Assembly (NCBI GenBank): GCA_943788775.1
Contig: CALSRO010000006.1
Location: forward strand, 186,001 to 250,000
Direction of reading: 5' to 3'
DNA from: an uncultured Flavobacteriales bacterium
Lineage (GTDB): Bacteria > Bacteroidota > Bacteroidia > Flavobacteriales_G > Salibacteraceae
Length of the DNA stretch: 64,000 bases
Part shown: in pieces, positions 9,120-17,869 of the stretch
Numbering within the stretch: the first letter of the stretch is position 1
Layout of the letters: each line of letters opens with the position of its first letter
The notes under the pieces: model-generated
Told to the model about the DNA's origin: nothing
What the model saw: the letters and a program-made list of their open reading frames with translations, nothing else
Database searches by the model: none
Translations under genes and position numbers: made by a program

Positions 9120-9761
9120 TTAAACTAACTTGTTTTTGTATGCAACTTGTACTGCCTCGGTCTTATTGTGTACCTCTAATTTCTTGTAAATGTTTTCTAT
9201 ATGCCTTCGCACAGTGTTAGGACTGATGATTAAGTTAGTCGCAATTTGATTGTAGTTTAGGCCTTTACTCAATTGAGCTAGCACATCATGTTCGCGATCA
9301 CTCAAACCAAAGTCCATCTTTTCCTCGCTGACCAAATCAGGATTCCTCATGATTCGAAATGCTTTGGCGGCAATCTCTGGGGACATTGCAGCACCTCCAG
9401 ACATAGTTCCTTGAATGCTATCATAAATCTGCTTTGGATTACTCTCCTTGACCAGGTAGCCGATAGCACCAGCTTGTATTGCCTCGTAAATGGTTTGTTC
9501 AGTGTCTAAAACTGTCAGCATGATGACCTTTATATGTGGATAGAGTTTCGAGACTTCAGCTGTTGCATTGATGCCATCCATTACTGGCATTTGTATATCC
9601 ATTAAGATGACATCAATGTTAGAATCGGCAACCAATTGTGCCAGCAAGTCTTCGCCATCCATTGCATGGAATTTCACTTTGAATTCATCAAACAACCCCG
9701 GTTTATTGATGAGTGAGGTAGCTAGAAAATTATTGTCTTCAGCAATTGCGATTTTGATCAT
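9120..9761 (-). CDS. NarL/LuxR-type response regulator
   Basis: Two-domain response regulator of 213 residues. The receiver domain has acidic residues AEDN (9-10) and the phospho-acceptor Asp55 in VILMDIQMPVMDG, with conserved Lys in YLVKESNPKQ. The C-terminal LuxR helix-turn-helix (about 147-213) includes LSDREHDVLAQLSKGLNYNQIA and SPNTVRRHIENIYKKLEVHN. It lies 48 bases downstream of the HisKA_3 sensor kinase gene on the same strand, its evident partner. With the kinase gene broken, its phosphorylation state may be altered. Confidence 0.95.
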   Translation of the reverse strand: MIKIAIAEDNNFLATSLINKPGLFDEFKVKFHAMDGEDLLAQLVADSNIDVILMDIQMPVMDGINATAEVSKLYPHIKVIMLTVLDTEQTIYEAIQAGAIGYLVKESNPKQIYDSIQGTMSGGAAMSPEIAAKAFRIMRNPDLVSEEKMDFGLSDREHDVLAQLSKGLNYNQIATNLIISPNTVRRHIENIYKKLEVHNKTEAVQVAYKNKLV

Positions 9762-9809
9762 ACCACAAATATCGATTAGAATCTTGTTAGATCGAATAGG
9801 GCAAAGGGC

Positions 9810-11012
9810 CTATTTGAGTGGAATGCTAAGGTGAATGATGGTTCCTTTTCCTTGCTCGGATTCAAAACGAAAGACTGCTTGTGCTTCAGTTGCTCTTACT
9901 TGCATTCCTTTCACACCTGTACCCATTCGAGTGCTTTGTTGATCAAACCCATCACCATCATCAATGATTTGAATTAGAACTGACCCATTGTTGTGTTTAA
10001 TAAATACTTGAATCGATTTGGCATGTGCATACTTCAGTGCATTGTTGATGGCTTCTTGTACAATTCGAAAATAGTTTATCGTTTGAATTGGATTGAGTTC
10101 GAAATCTATATCTACCTGAATTTGAGTACTTAAGTTGACTCTTGTTAATTCATTACTCTGTTCAACATACTGTTCCACACGAAGCACGAATTCTGAAAAG
10201 AAGATAGTCTTATCGCCCACAGCCCAAATAGTTTCGCGTAATTGAGACATGGTTTCTCTAGCAAAGGCATTGATTGTTTCAATGGGCTTTGAGTTAGATT
10301 TAGCTCTGTACATTTCCATATCTAAAGAAGAAATGATATGTGTAAGACGAGCCCCAATATTATCATGTAGTTCTTTAGAAATCCTCAAACGCTCTTGATT
10401 CACCTTGTTTTCTGCTTTCTGCATTTGTAGCAGTCTTCTTGTCTGAAAAAATTTAATTGCACTGTACATCCCCAGCAGAAGCGAGATTACCACAACACCC
10501 ATGAAAACGAGAAACCACCAATTCATCCAAAAAGGATAAGCACGATCTACTTGTATAGTCAATATAGATGTTTCATTGTTTTCAGTATTGGCAACAATGA
10601 ATTGCAGTTCTGACATACCATAGTCTATCTCGAATTGCTGATTCCCTAGCTCTGACATGAAAGTCGTATCTCCATCGATCACTGTAAATACCTGAAAAAG
10701 ATTGTTGTCCGAAAGCTGTAATAATTCTAAGTTTAGGTTGAGAAACCCTTGGTCATATGGTATGTTAAGGACATTGTTTTTAAGGCATAAAACGCCTTGC
10801 CTAGTGATAGCAAGTTTCGGCAACTCAGGCATCGTTTGAACAGAATCAGGATTAAATCGAAAGACACCACCAACTCCAGAAAATGAAATATTTCCCTCAT
10901 TATCTATCATATAACCGCCCTGATTATATTCTCTCAGGGGAAACCCATTTTGATAATTGTAAGATCTAATTCCTGCTTCAGTTATCTGATAAATGGAATT
11001 AGTGGCGGACAA
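9810..11012 (-). CDS. Propeller sensor kinase, C-terminal part after an in-frame stop
   Basis: Kinase half of a sensor whose N-terminal half lies directly upstream in the same reading frame (11016-12479); only a TAA at 11016-11018 and one Trp codon separate them. Visible here: the end of the propeller (GNISFSGVGGVFRFNPD), a Y_Y_Y-like sheet domain (about 65-155), a transmembrane helix (about 160-187), a HisKA_3 dimerisation helix with His216 in RISKELHDNIGARL, and a HATPase domain (NNALKYAHAKSIQV, DDGDGFD, GTGVKGMQVRA). A TTG at 11012 could start a free kinase fragment, but it would lack a signal peptide. More likely a single 889-residue protein interrupted by a nonsense codon. Partner: the LuxR regulator at 9120. 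Confidence 0.8.
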   Translation of the reverse strand: MSATNSIYQITEAGIRSYNYQNGFPLREYNQGGYMIDNEGNISFSGVGGVFRFNPDSVQTMPELPKLAITRQGVLCLKNNVLNIPYDQGFLNLNLELLQLSDNNLFQVFTVIDGDTTFMSELGNQQFEIDYGMSELQFIVANTENNETSILTIQVDRAYPFWMNWWFLVFMGVVVISLLLGMYSAIKFFQTRRLLQMQKAENKVNQERLRISKELHDNIGARLTHIISSLDMEMYRAKSNSKPIETINAFARETMSQLRETIWAVGDKTIFFSEFVLRVEQYVEQSNELTRVNLSTQIQVDIDFELNPIQTINYFRIVQEAINNALKYAHAKSIQVFIKHNNGSVLIQIIDDGDGFDQQSTRMGTGVKGMQVRATEAQAVFRFESEQGKGTIIHLSIPLK

Positions 11013-11015
11013 CCA

Positions 11016-12479
11016 TTATTTATTTATGATAGAAAGCAGTTGATTGTCTGGGAATGTACTTTGAACTAAGGTTGAATCTGGTTTTAATCTATACAATCCT
11101 CCATCCATAGATACACAAACGGAGTCATCACACATATTGAATACTCGGGCGTTGTCATGCCTAGTCATGTGCTTTTGTTTCAAGTCATCGGTAAGCCAAG
11201 ATATTCCTGTCGTTGAAGCACATCTATAGCCTTCATCTACCTGTTCTATCCACATCGCATAGGAGGCCATTGGAACTTCATTATATACGCGTTGAAACAA
11301 GAAATCACCATACTTATCTAATTGAACAAATGATCGTTTTGTACAAGCTAAGAATCCATTGGAGTTTTTAATCATGTATATGATCGTGTTATCTAGTGCT
11401 TCTCTATTATTGAAGAATACACGCTTCATATTACTATTTGAAAATCGATATATACCGTCAGCCGCAGTTCCAATCAACAAAAATTCATCACCGAAAATAC
11501 CCGAGTAGCAGGCTATTCCATTTGTCTTCTTAACTAATGGGTGATTAGGTGCACCATCAATGATTCGAACACCATTGCTGGTTCCAACAAAAGTTTCTGT
11601 TTCAGATTGAAAAATGGCCCAACAAGGAACGAGGCTGCCATCATCGTCTTCTACTGGATAAAACTCTGAATTAAGTGAGTTTCTATGAAACATGTAAACG
11701 CCATTTGCAGACGATCCTACCCATAAGTTTCTGTTTTGATCGATAAACAAACATTCAATTCGATCTTTCGTGTAAACTAGCTTTTTGCGCACAAGACTGT
11801 CGGCTAGCTTTACTTCCCACAGACCTTCATGAGAGGCAATGAAAATCTTGTTGTTATACTCTAATTGTTGCGGGCAATACGCTTTGGTAATAAAATGAGT
11901 GTCATTTTTTTGAATGTAATAAGCACCTTGCGGGCCTGCATAGAATTTGCCAACTTCCGTATCAATAGAGCCGCGTTTATCCCCATCAACCGACAACCTA
12001 AGTTTAGATAATTCAGGCATCTGTATTTCCTTAAGGTCGTAGCTGAGGAAGAGCGAATGATCTTGTATGTTCGCCAATAATGCGATGCATGTTTCAAAGT
12101 ACCTAATATTGAAATAGTCCTTGCTTGTGAAATCCAATTGGAGAATTTCATGGTTAGTAATATCAATTCGATGTAAGCCGGCAATCGTTAAGCAAAAAAC
12201 ATATCTCCCATGAACATGCAGGTCTAATACGGTTTCTTCGATATTATACTTTGGAACTAGCTCGGCTCCATTATATCGATGCAAACCACCAGGTGTGCCA
12301 ATCCAAATGGCACCCAAACTATCTTCAGTCATTGCAAAAACTGTGTTTTGATCTAAGCCGTCACTTAAGTCCAGATGAATTGTTTCTCTCAGTTGTTGAG
12401 CCTTTGCTGCAACTGAGGCGAAAATGATAAGGAAGGAGAGTAATGGTTTCAATCTCCAACAAATATTTATGAATTTCAT
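11016..12479 (-). CDS. Propeller sensor kinase, N-terminal sensor part ending at an in-frame TAA
   Basis: Periplasmic sensor half. ATG 12479 gives a signal peptide (KPLLSFLIIFASVAAKA); a TTG further upstream is possible but weaker. The rest is two-component-regulator propeller sequence, with repeats such as IWIGTPGGLHRYNG, NLWVGSSANGVYMF, TFVGTSNGVRIIDG and LLIGTAADGIYRF. It ends at residue 487 (LLSIINK) inside the last blades, where homologous kinases continue without a break; the downstream frame carries on in phase. If the stop is real, this half would be an exported propeller with no kinase. Confidence 0.8.
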   Translation of the reverse strand: MKFINICWRLKPLLSFLIIFASVAAKAQQLRETIHLDLSDGLDQNTVFAMTEDSLGAIWIGTPGGLHRYNGAELVPKYNIEETVLDLHVHGRYVFCLTIAGLHRIDITNHEILQLDFTSKDYFNIRYFETCIALLANIQDHSLFLSYDLKEIQMPELSKLRLSVDGDKRGSIDTEVGKFYAGPQGAYYIQKNDTHFITKAYCPQQLEYNNKIFIASHEGLWEVKLADSLVRKKLVYTKDRIECLFIDQNRNLWVGSSANGVYMFHRNSLNSEFYPVEDDDGSLVPCWAIFQSETETFVGTSNGVRIIDGAPNHPLVKKTNGIACYSGIFGDEFLLIGTAADGIYRFSNSNMKRVFFNNREALDNTIIYMIKNSNGFLACTKRSFVQLDKYGDFLFQRVYNEVPMASYAMWIEQVDEGYRCASTTGISWLTDDLKQKHMTRHDNARVFNMCDDSVCVSMDGGLYRLKPDSTLVQSTFPDNQLLSIINK

Positions 12480-12531
12480 GACTCTCTGATCGTGGGTCAA
12501 GGTTCTAAACAAGAATCAGTTTATTCCAAAA

Positions 12532-13236
12532 TTAGAATGGATTTGTAGCCCAGACACTCACCTCCGGTACAAATCCCTTGTCGCGCATTTCAAGAACAGA
12601 AACTATAGTATCAGCAATTTCCTGAGGACCTAACTTGTTTGGTTTTTCCTCGCGCTCAATTCGCTCCTTGCTAGCAAATGCGGATGCCACTTCGCTTGGA
12701 TTTACCTGTACAACCCTAATGTTAAATGGTCTGAGTTCGGCCTGCCACGATTGGCTCATTGCTCGAACTGCAAACTTTGAAGCAGCATAAATGGTGCCTC
12801 CTGCAAAGCCTTTCAAACTTGCCGATGAACCAATATTGATAATGTTTCCACTGTTCTGAGATTTAAATGACTTAACCATCTCTTGCGTCAACAACGCTAA
12901 TCCAAAGACATTGGTTGCATAAACAGATTCTAAATCTTGGATTGTGATTTCACCCAATTTAGGGAAGACCCCAACGCCAGCATTATTGATCAAAGCATCG
13001 ATACTTCCACCCAATAGCTGAATAGCTTCATTGGCTTTACCCTCGATAGAATGCAAGTCGCTAATGTCGAATGTCAGAGGAATGGCCCCAATTTCTTTCG
13101 CTACATCGGATAGTTTTTTTGGATCACGACCTGTGATAACTACGGTGGCACCTTTTTCGATTAATTGCAGAGCTGTTTGTTTGCCAATGCCCGAGCTGCC
13201 GCCCGTCACTAGTACTTTAGAACCTGATATTCTCAT
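12532..13236 (-). CDS. Short-chain dehydrogenase/reductase
   Basis: Classical SDR of 234 residues, probably NADP(H)-dependent, since ITGRDP carries an Arg after the second beta strand. Motifs: TGGSSGIGKQT (dinucleotide binding), NNAGVGVFP, and the catalytic Ser-Tyr-Lys set in NIGSSASLKG and IYAASKFAVRA. The sequence resembles 3-ketoacyl-ACP reductase-type SDRs, but the substrate cannot be inferred. It starts immediately after the patatin-like gene with no intervening base, so the pair is cotranscribed; a lipid or acyl substrate is an inference from that neighbour. Confidence 0.9.
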   Translation of the reverse strand: MRISGSKVLVTGGSSGIGKQTALQLIEKGATVVITGRDPKKLSDVAKEIGAIPLTFDISDLHSIEGKANEAIQLLGGSIDALINNAGVGVFPKLGEITIQDLESVYATNVFGLALLTQEMVKSFKSQNSGNIINIGSSASLKGFAGGTIYAASKFAVRAMSQSWQAELRPFNIRVVQVNPSEVASAFASKERIEREEKPNKLGPQEIADTIVSVLEMRDKGFVPEVSVWATNPF

Positions 13237-14004
13237 CTATTTGTTTGTTATTTGGTTTAACGCTTCAACGGTGTCATTATATCCTCTGAGGATTAGTTCC
13301 TCACACTGCTCAATGTTGTAATAGTTGAAGTCTCCAAGATCAGGTGTGATCAAGATATTCGCCTTTTTTGATTGCTCATTTACGCCCGCAGCCAAAGTAA
13401 AATGAAAGCTGTTTAGAAGTACATCCATAATATTCTCCGGCCGCCTGAATTTGTGTTTTGCATTCAAATCCACCGCTATGATAAAGTCGGCCCCCATCTC
13501 TGGCAATGGGCTTACGGGGACATTTTCTATAACCCCTCCATCCACCAAAAGTTTACCGTTTAACTCTACGGGTTGAAATATTCCTGGTATGCATGTACTT
13601 GCCATTACGGCATCCGATACCTTGCCTGTCGTCAACACTTCCTTGGTCCCATTGGATATATCAGTGGCCATAATCGCTAATGGAATATTAGCATCTTCAA
13701 TCATGGCATTGCCAATGTGTTTCTTCAATAGTTTTTCCATTTTTCTATTGGAAAACAATCCATAACTATTCGGAGAAAATTTGGTGATGTCGGACCACGA
13801 TAAGTGAAGCGCAATGTCCTTTACGTTCTCATAGTCTTTGCCGAAAGCAAACAAGCTTCCTACTAGCGCGCCTATGCTAGTACCTGCAATCCAACCTACT
13901 TCAAAATCAGATTCTTCAATAGCTCGTAATACTCCAATGTGTGCAGCTCCTAGAACCGCGCCACCACCCAATGCAAGGCCGATTTTTCTTCGCGAATTAC
14001 TCAT
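13237..14004 (-). CDS. Patatin-like phospholipase/esterase
   Basis: Patatin-family hydrolase of 255 residues, related to RssA/NTE-type bacterial proteins. Oxyanion hole GGGAVLGAAHIG, nucleophile Ser in GTSIGALVG, catalytic Asp in LLVDGGVIENVPVSP. No signal peptide, so cytoplasmic. The substrate is probably a phospholipid or lysophospholipid, by family knowledge. It heads a minus-strand run with the SDR and the sensor kinase, diverging from the second sensor kinase at 14039. Confidence 0.92.
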   Translation of the reverse strand: MSNSRRKIGLALGGGAVLGAAHIGVLRAIEESDFEVGWIAGTSIGALVGSLFAFGKDYENVKDIALHLSWSDITKFSPNSYGLFSNRKMEKLLKKHIGNAMIEDANIPLAIMATDISNGTKEVLTTGKVSDAVMASTCIPGIFQPVELNGKLLVDGGVIENVPVSPLPEMGADFIIAVDLNAKHKFRRPENIMDVLLNSFHFTLAAGVNEQSKKANILITPDLGDFNYYNIEQCEELILRGYNDTVEALNQITNK

Positions 14005-14038
14005 GTACTGATTTTAACTTAATCCGTCAAAACTACCA

Positions 14039-17000
14039 ATGTATCCATTTCAAGTTGAGGTGGGGTCTTACATTTATCGAATCAAAAAGAATCAAATCAT
14101 ATTATTGATTATTCTGAGCTGCTTTACTAAGCTATCAATCGCTCAACAATACCAATTCCAAAATTTCTCAGTAAGCACTGGCTTGGGGCAATCACAGGTG
14201 TTTTGTTTGCTTGAAGATTCTCAAGGATACATTTGGATGGGTACTAGAGGTGGTGGTTTAAGCAGGTACGATGGAGTAAGTTTTACACAGTTCAATAATG
14301 AAAAACTTACATCCAATTATATCTGGTCAATAGTCGAGGATCCAACAGGCACAATTTGGGTGGGAACAGACAACTCACTCATGCGTTTTGATGGTAACCA
14401 ATTCGTGGCAGTGGAGACTCCTTTTCGAGACAGTCCTATTACCTGTCTTCGATCCATTAATTCGGAATTATGGATAGGTAGTACAAAAGGGTTGATGGTA
14501 TTGCGCAATGGTGACTTCCAGTCGGTATCACTTGAATTCAAAGGACTTATTAGCTCAACTGAACTACACAATGATCTGATCTGGATTGGTAGTGATGCTG
14601 GTTTAGTTGCACTGCAATACCCAAACCTTGATTCCGTTCGATATCGATTTAATACAACTAATGGGCTTAATGCAGATAAGGTCAGATCGCTCTATTCAAC
14701 ACCAGCAGGACTGTGGGTAGGAACTTATGGTGGAGGGGTAAATCTTATACATCGAGATTCTTTGAGTAATGCAAATGATTTCATTCCTTTAGAAAACGCT
14801 AGGGTTCACAGTATTATAGAGAAAAACGGGGATTTTTATTTTGCTACTCAACAAAATGGGCTGTGCAGGTTTGTTGTTAGAGACACTATGAGTGAGTTTA
14901 TAACGGACAAACAAGGCTTAGCTAATAATCACGTTCGGTCACTACTCTCAGATAGCTGGGGGAACCTTTGGGTTGGGACTAGTGGTGGAGGGGTAAGTAA
15001 ATTTCAGGGAAGAACATTCGACTATTTCAAACAAGAAAATGGATTGGATGGAGACTACATATATGCACTTGAAAAAGACTGTGTAGGAAAGATCTGGGTA
15101 AGCACCTCTGGAAATGGATTGACTGTCATAGACCAAGGAGTCATTTCAGCATTTGAGTGGCGTGAAGACCTGAAAAAAGGTAAGATCAAGGCTATGCATC
15201 ACGCCTTGGACAGTTCAATTTGGTTAGGCTATGATGGTGGCGGTGTAGCTAGGGTGGACACTGATACTGTGGTTTACCTGACAACGTCAAATGGCTTAAA
15301 GAGTGGCTACATTAGGGACTTTGTGGAAGATGGGTTTGGTAATATTTGGATAGCCACTGCGGGTGGTGGGGTTTGTAAGGTAACTTATTCAAACAATGAG
15401 TTTACTACAACTAGTTTTGATAGGGCTGCGGGATTGCCTTCTGTTCGTGTGAACCAAATTCATTTAGATCGGCTTAATCGACTTTGGTTTGCAACGGTAT
15501 CTGGAGGTGTGGGCTATATTCAAAATGATTCCGTGCAGCGAATTTGGAATACTTCAAATGGACTCGCTGATAATGACGTTGTATCAATTGTTGAAGATCA
15601 ACGTGGTTATCTATGGGTTGGGACTGCCCGTTCAGGAGTTAATAAATTGTCAATTTATAAGGATAGTATTATCGTTGACACCCTTAGTTTATCTGATGGC
15701 CTGAGTTCCAACATATGTTATCAACTCGTTTTGGACAAGGAGGACAACCTTTGGATTGGATCAGAGCGTGGGGTTGAAAGGTTGACATTAGATATCAATG
15801 GAAATTTGCTAGAAATGAAGCTTTACGGTTATGATGAAGGATTTCAGGGGGTTGAAACAACTCAGAATGCTTCGCTTATTGATGATAATGGCGATTTGTG
15901 GTTTGGTTCAATTGATGGGTTGAGTCGTTTTAATGGTTCGAATGAGAAAGGCGACCCTGTTCTGCCGATCATTCACATTGACAGAATCTCCATTAATTCA
16001 GAAACTCAAAGGCGGGACTTATCCGTTTTCTTCCTGCCTTATGACAGCAACAGAATCACAATTGACGTTATTGCAATATCACAATACAAATCGTCTGAGA
16101 TCAGATATAAACATCGCATAATTGGGTTAAACGATAGTTGGAGTGATCCAACGTCAACCGCTATTCTGAATTATGCTGGTTTAAACCCCGGCAAATATCG
16201 AATAGATGTGATTGCATCCATCGATCAAAACACATGGACAAAGCCGGTATTTGTTGATTTCAGGATTGATAAACCTGTTTGGGAAAAGACTTGGTTTATA
16301 GCCACTTATGTGTCTCTATCTATATTGATTATTTGGCTTCTGATTTATTTGCGATTAAGGGCGATTCGATCCAAACTTGAGGAGAGTGAAAGACAATTGA
16401 AACTTCAGAAGGAAGTCCTAGAATTGGAGCAGAAAGCGCTTCGATTACAAATGAATCCACACTTTATTTTCAACGCTTTGAATAGTATTCAGGCAATGAT
16501 TTCGAAGAATGATCCTAAAACTGCTCGTCTTTATTTGGCTAAGTTCAGTAAACTCATGCGGCAGGTGTTGGACAATTCGCGTCAGCCTCTGATACCACTT
16601 GAGCGAGAACTGGAAGCACTAGAAAATTATTTGAGTATCGAGCGATTTTGCCATGGAGAGAGATTTAATTATTCCATTGAAGTATCTGATCAAATTGATA
16701 TTGAATCAATCCAAATACCCCCCATTATGATTCAACCTTTTGTGGAGAACGCGATTGTGCATGGCGTTTCACAAATAGCAGCAGGAGGAAAGGTAGCGTT
16801 GATTTTTGGAATTAAAGATGACCTTCTAGTTTGTACAATCATTGATAATGGAATAGGGCGGCAGGCGGCCTCTCAATTAATAAGTCAGCAAGGACAAAAG
16901 CATAAGTCCACGGCCTTATTAATTACTCAGGAGAGATTGGACCAGTTAAATGGATCCTCTGCTGAAAAAAGTATCCTGATCGAAGATCTTTTGGATGATA

Positions 17001-17068
17001 ATGGTGTGGCTCAGGGGACGAAGGTTACGGTGAAGATTAAAATAAAGCAAACTACATTTAGCGCTTGA
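14039..17068 (+). CDS. Propeller sensor histidine kinase, LytS type
   Basis: Hybrid-type sensor of 1009 residues. Signal region (ILLIILSCFTKLSIAQ), then two seven-bladed-like propellers of two-component-regulator repeats (YIWMGTRGGGLSRYDG, IWVGTDNSLMRFDG, LWVGTSGGGVSKFQG, IWIATAGGGVCKV, LWVGTARSGVNKL), a Y_Y_Y domain (about 640-740), one membrane helix (about 750-772), a coiled coil, and a PF06580 kinase domain with His808 in LQMNPHFIFNALNSIQ and the ATP lid VENAIVHG and DNGIGR. It overlaps the LytTR regulator by 4 bases. Such one-membrane propeller sensors often monitor nutrients or surface polymers in Bacteroidota; the signal here is unknown. Confidence 0.93.
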   Translation: MYPFQVEVGSYIYRIKKNQIILLIILSCFTKLSIAQQYQFQNFSVSTGLGQSQVFCLLEDSQGYIWMGTRGGGLSRYDGVSFTQFNNEKLTSNYIWSIVEDPTGTIWVGTDNSLMRFDGNQFVAVETPFRDSPITCLRSINSELWIGSTKGLMVLRNGDFQSVSLEFKGLISSTELHNDLIWIGSDAGLVALQYPNLDSVRYRFNTTNGLNADKVRSLYSTPAGLWVGTYGGGVNLIHRDSLSNANDFIPLENARVHSIIEKNGDFYFATQQNGLCRFVVRDTMSEFITDKQGLANNHVRSLLSDSWGNLWVGTSGGGVSKFQGRTFDYFKQENGLDGDYIYALEKDCVGKIWVSTSGNGLTVIDQGVISAFEWREDLKKGKIKAMHHALDSSIWLGYDGGGVARVDTDTVVYLTTSNGLKSGYIRDFVEDGFGNIWIATAGGGVCKVTYSNNEFTTTSFDRAAGLPSVRVNQIHLDRLNRLWFATVSGGVGYIQNDSVQRIWNTSNGLADNDVVSIVEDQRGYLWVGTARSGVNKLSIYKDSIIVDTLSLSDGLSSNICYQLVLDKEDNLWIGSERGVERLTLDINGNLLEMKLYGYDEGFQGVETTQNASLIDDNGDLWFGSIDGLSRFNGSNEKGDPVLPIIHIDRISINSETQRRDLSVFFLPYDSNRITIDVIAISQYKSSEIRYKHRIIGLNDSWSDPTSTAILNYAGLNPGKYRIDVIASIDQNTWTKPVFVDFRIDKPVWEKTWFIATYVSLSILIIWLLIYLRLRAIRSKLEESERQLKLQKEVLELEQKALRLQMNPHFIFNALNSIQAMISKNDPKTARLYLAKFSKLMRQVLDNSRQPLIPLERELEALENYLSIERFCHGERFNYSIEVSDQIDIESIQIPPIMIQPFVENAIVHGVSQIAAGGKVALIFGIKDDLLVCTIIDNGIGRQAASQLISQQGQKHKSTALLITQERLDQLNGSSAEKSILIEDLLDDNGVAQGTKVTVKIKIKQTTFSA

Positions 17069-17805
17069 TCAAGGCTATCATCATAGACGACATTGAAGAC
17101 TCAAGAATCAACCTTGCCGCGGATTTGCGAGACTATTGCCCGCAAGTTGAAATGATTGGTGAGGCAGATAGCGTGGTTAACGCTCTCAAGCTTATTAAAT
17201 CCAGTTCTCCACAATTGGTGTTTTTAGATATACACCTTGGAGATGGAACTGGTTTTGATATTCTAGAACTTTTACCTCAGATTGAGTTTAAAGTCATATT
17301 CACAACATCGTCCGATGCCTTTGCCATAAAGGCGTTTAAATATTCAGCTATCGATTATTTGTTGAAACCAATTGATCCAGATGAATTACTCCAAGCCGTA
17401 AATCAAGCTGAAGGTCAATATCGTTTGGAGCATCCGCAGGTCGAGATTCTTATGCGTCACTTAAAAAAGGAAGAACAAATCTCAAAATTAGCGCTGAGCA
17501 CGTTGGATAAGATTCATGTGGTGGAGATTAGTGACATAGTTCGATGCGAGTCTAACGACAATTACACAATTTTCTATTTTAAGGACAAAACCAAACTCAT
17601 GGTGAGCAAAACTTTAAAAACCTATGAAAACTTATTGGTTGAGTGTGACTTTTATCGGGTTCATCAGAAGCACTTAGTTAACAAACTATTCATCAAGGAA
17701 TTTGTGAAGACTGACGGTGGTTATTTAAAGCTCAAGGATGGAGAGAGCATCCCCGTTAGTACACGCAAAAGAGCAGAGGTAATGCAGATGATTTCAAAGG
17801 GATGA
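17065..17805 (+). CDS. LytTR-family response regulator
   Basis: Response regulator of 246 residues, translated from a TTG start overlapping the kinase stop (TTGA). Receiver domain: acidic DD at 8-9, Asp55 in LVFLDIHLGDG, Lys in YLLKPIDPDE. C-terminal LytTR DNA-binding domain (about 145-243): IVRCESNDNYTIFYF, FYRVHQKHLVNKLFIKEF, IPVSTRKRAEVM. Cognate partner of the upstream LytS-type kinase. The end of the gene overlaps the hairpin that terminates the convergent SPFH transcript. Confidence 0.94.
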   Translation: MIKAIIIDDIEDSRINLAADLRDYCPQVEMIGEADSVVNALKLIKSSSPQLVFLDIHLGDGTGFDILELLPQIEFKVIFTTSSDAFAIKAFKYSAIDYLLKPIDPDELLQAVNQAEGQYRLEHPQVEILMRHLKKEEQISKLALSTLDKIHVVEISDIVRCESNDNYTIFYFKDKTKLMVSKTLKTYENLLVECDFYRVHQKHLVNKLFIKEFVKTDGGYLKLKDGESIPVSTRKRAEVMQMISKG

Positions 17806-17838
17806 AAAAAGTCCTGACAACTTACGCTGACAGGACTT
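17804..17838 (-). terminator. Terminator for the SPFH lipoprotein transcript
   Basis: On the minus strand, arms AAGTCCTG(TCA) and (TG)(T)CAGGACTT form an 8-11 bp stem with loop GCGTAAGT or so, followed by seven T residues. On the plus strand the hairpin has no T-tract, so it mainly serves the minus transcript. Confidence 0.7.
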
Positions 17839-17869
17839 CGGATTGGGGTTGCCCCCAGTGAACAACCAC

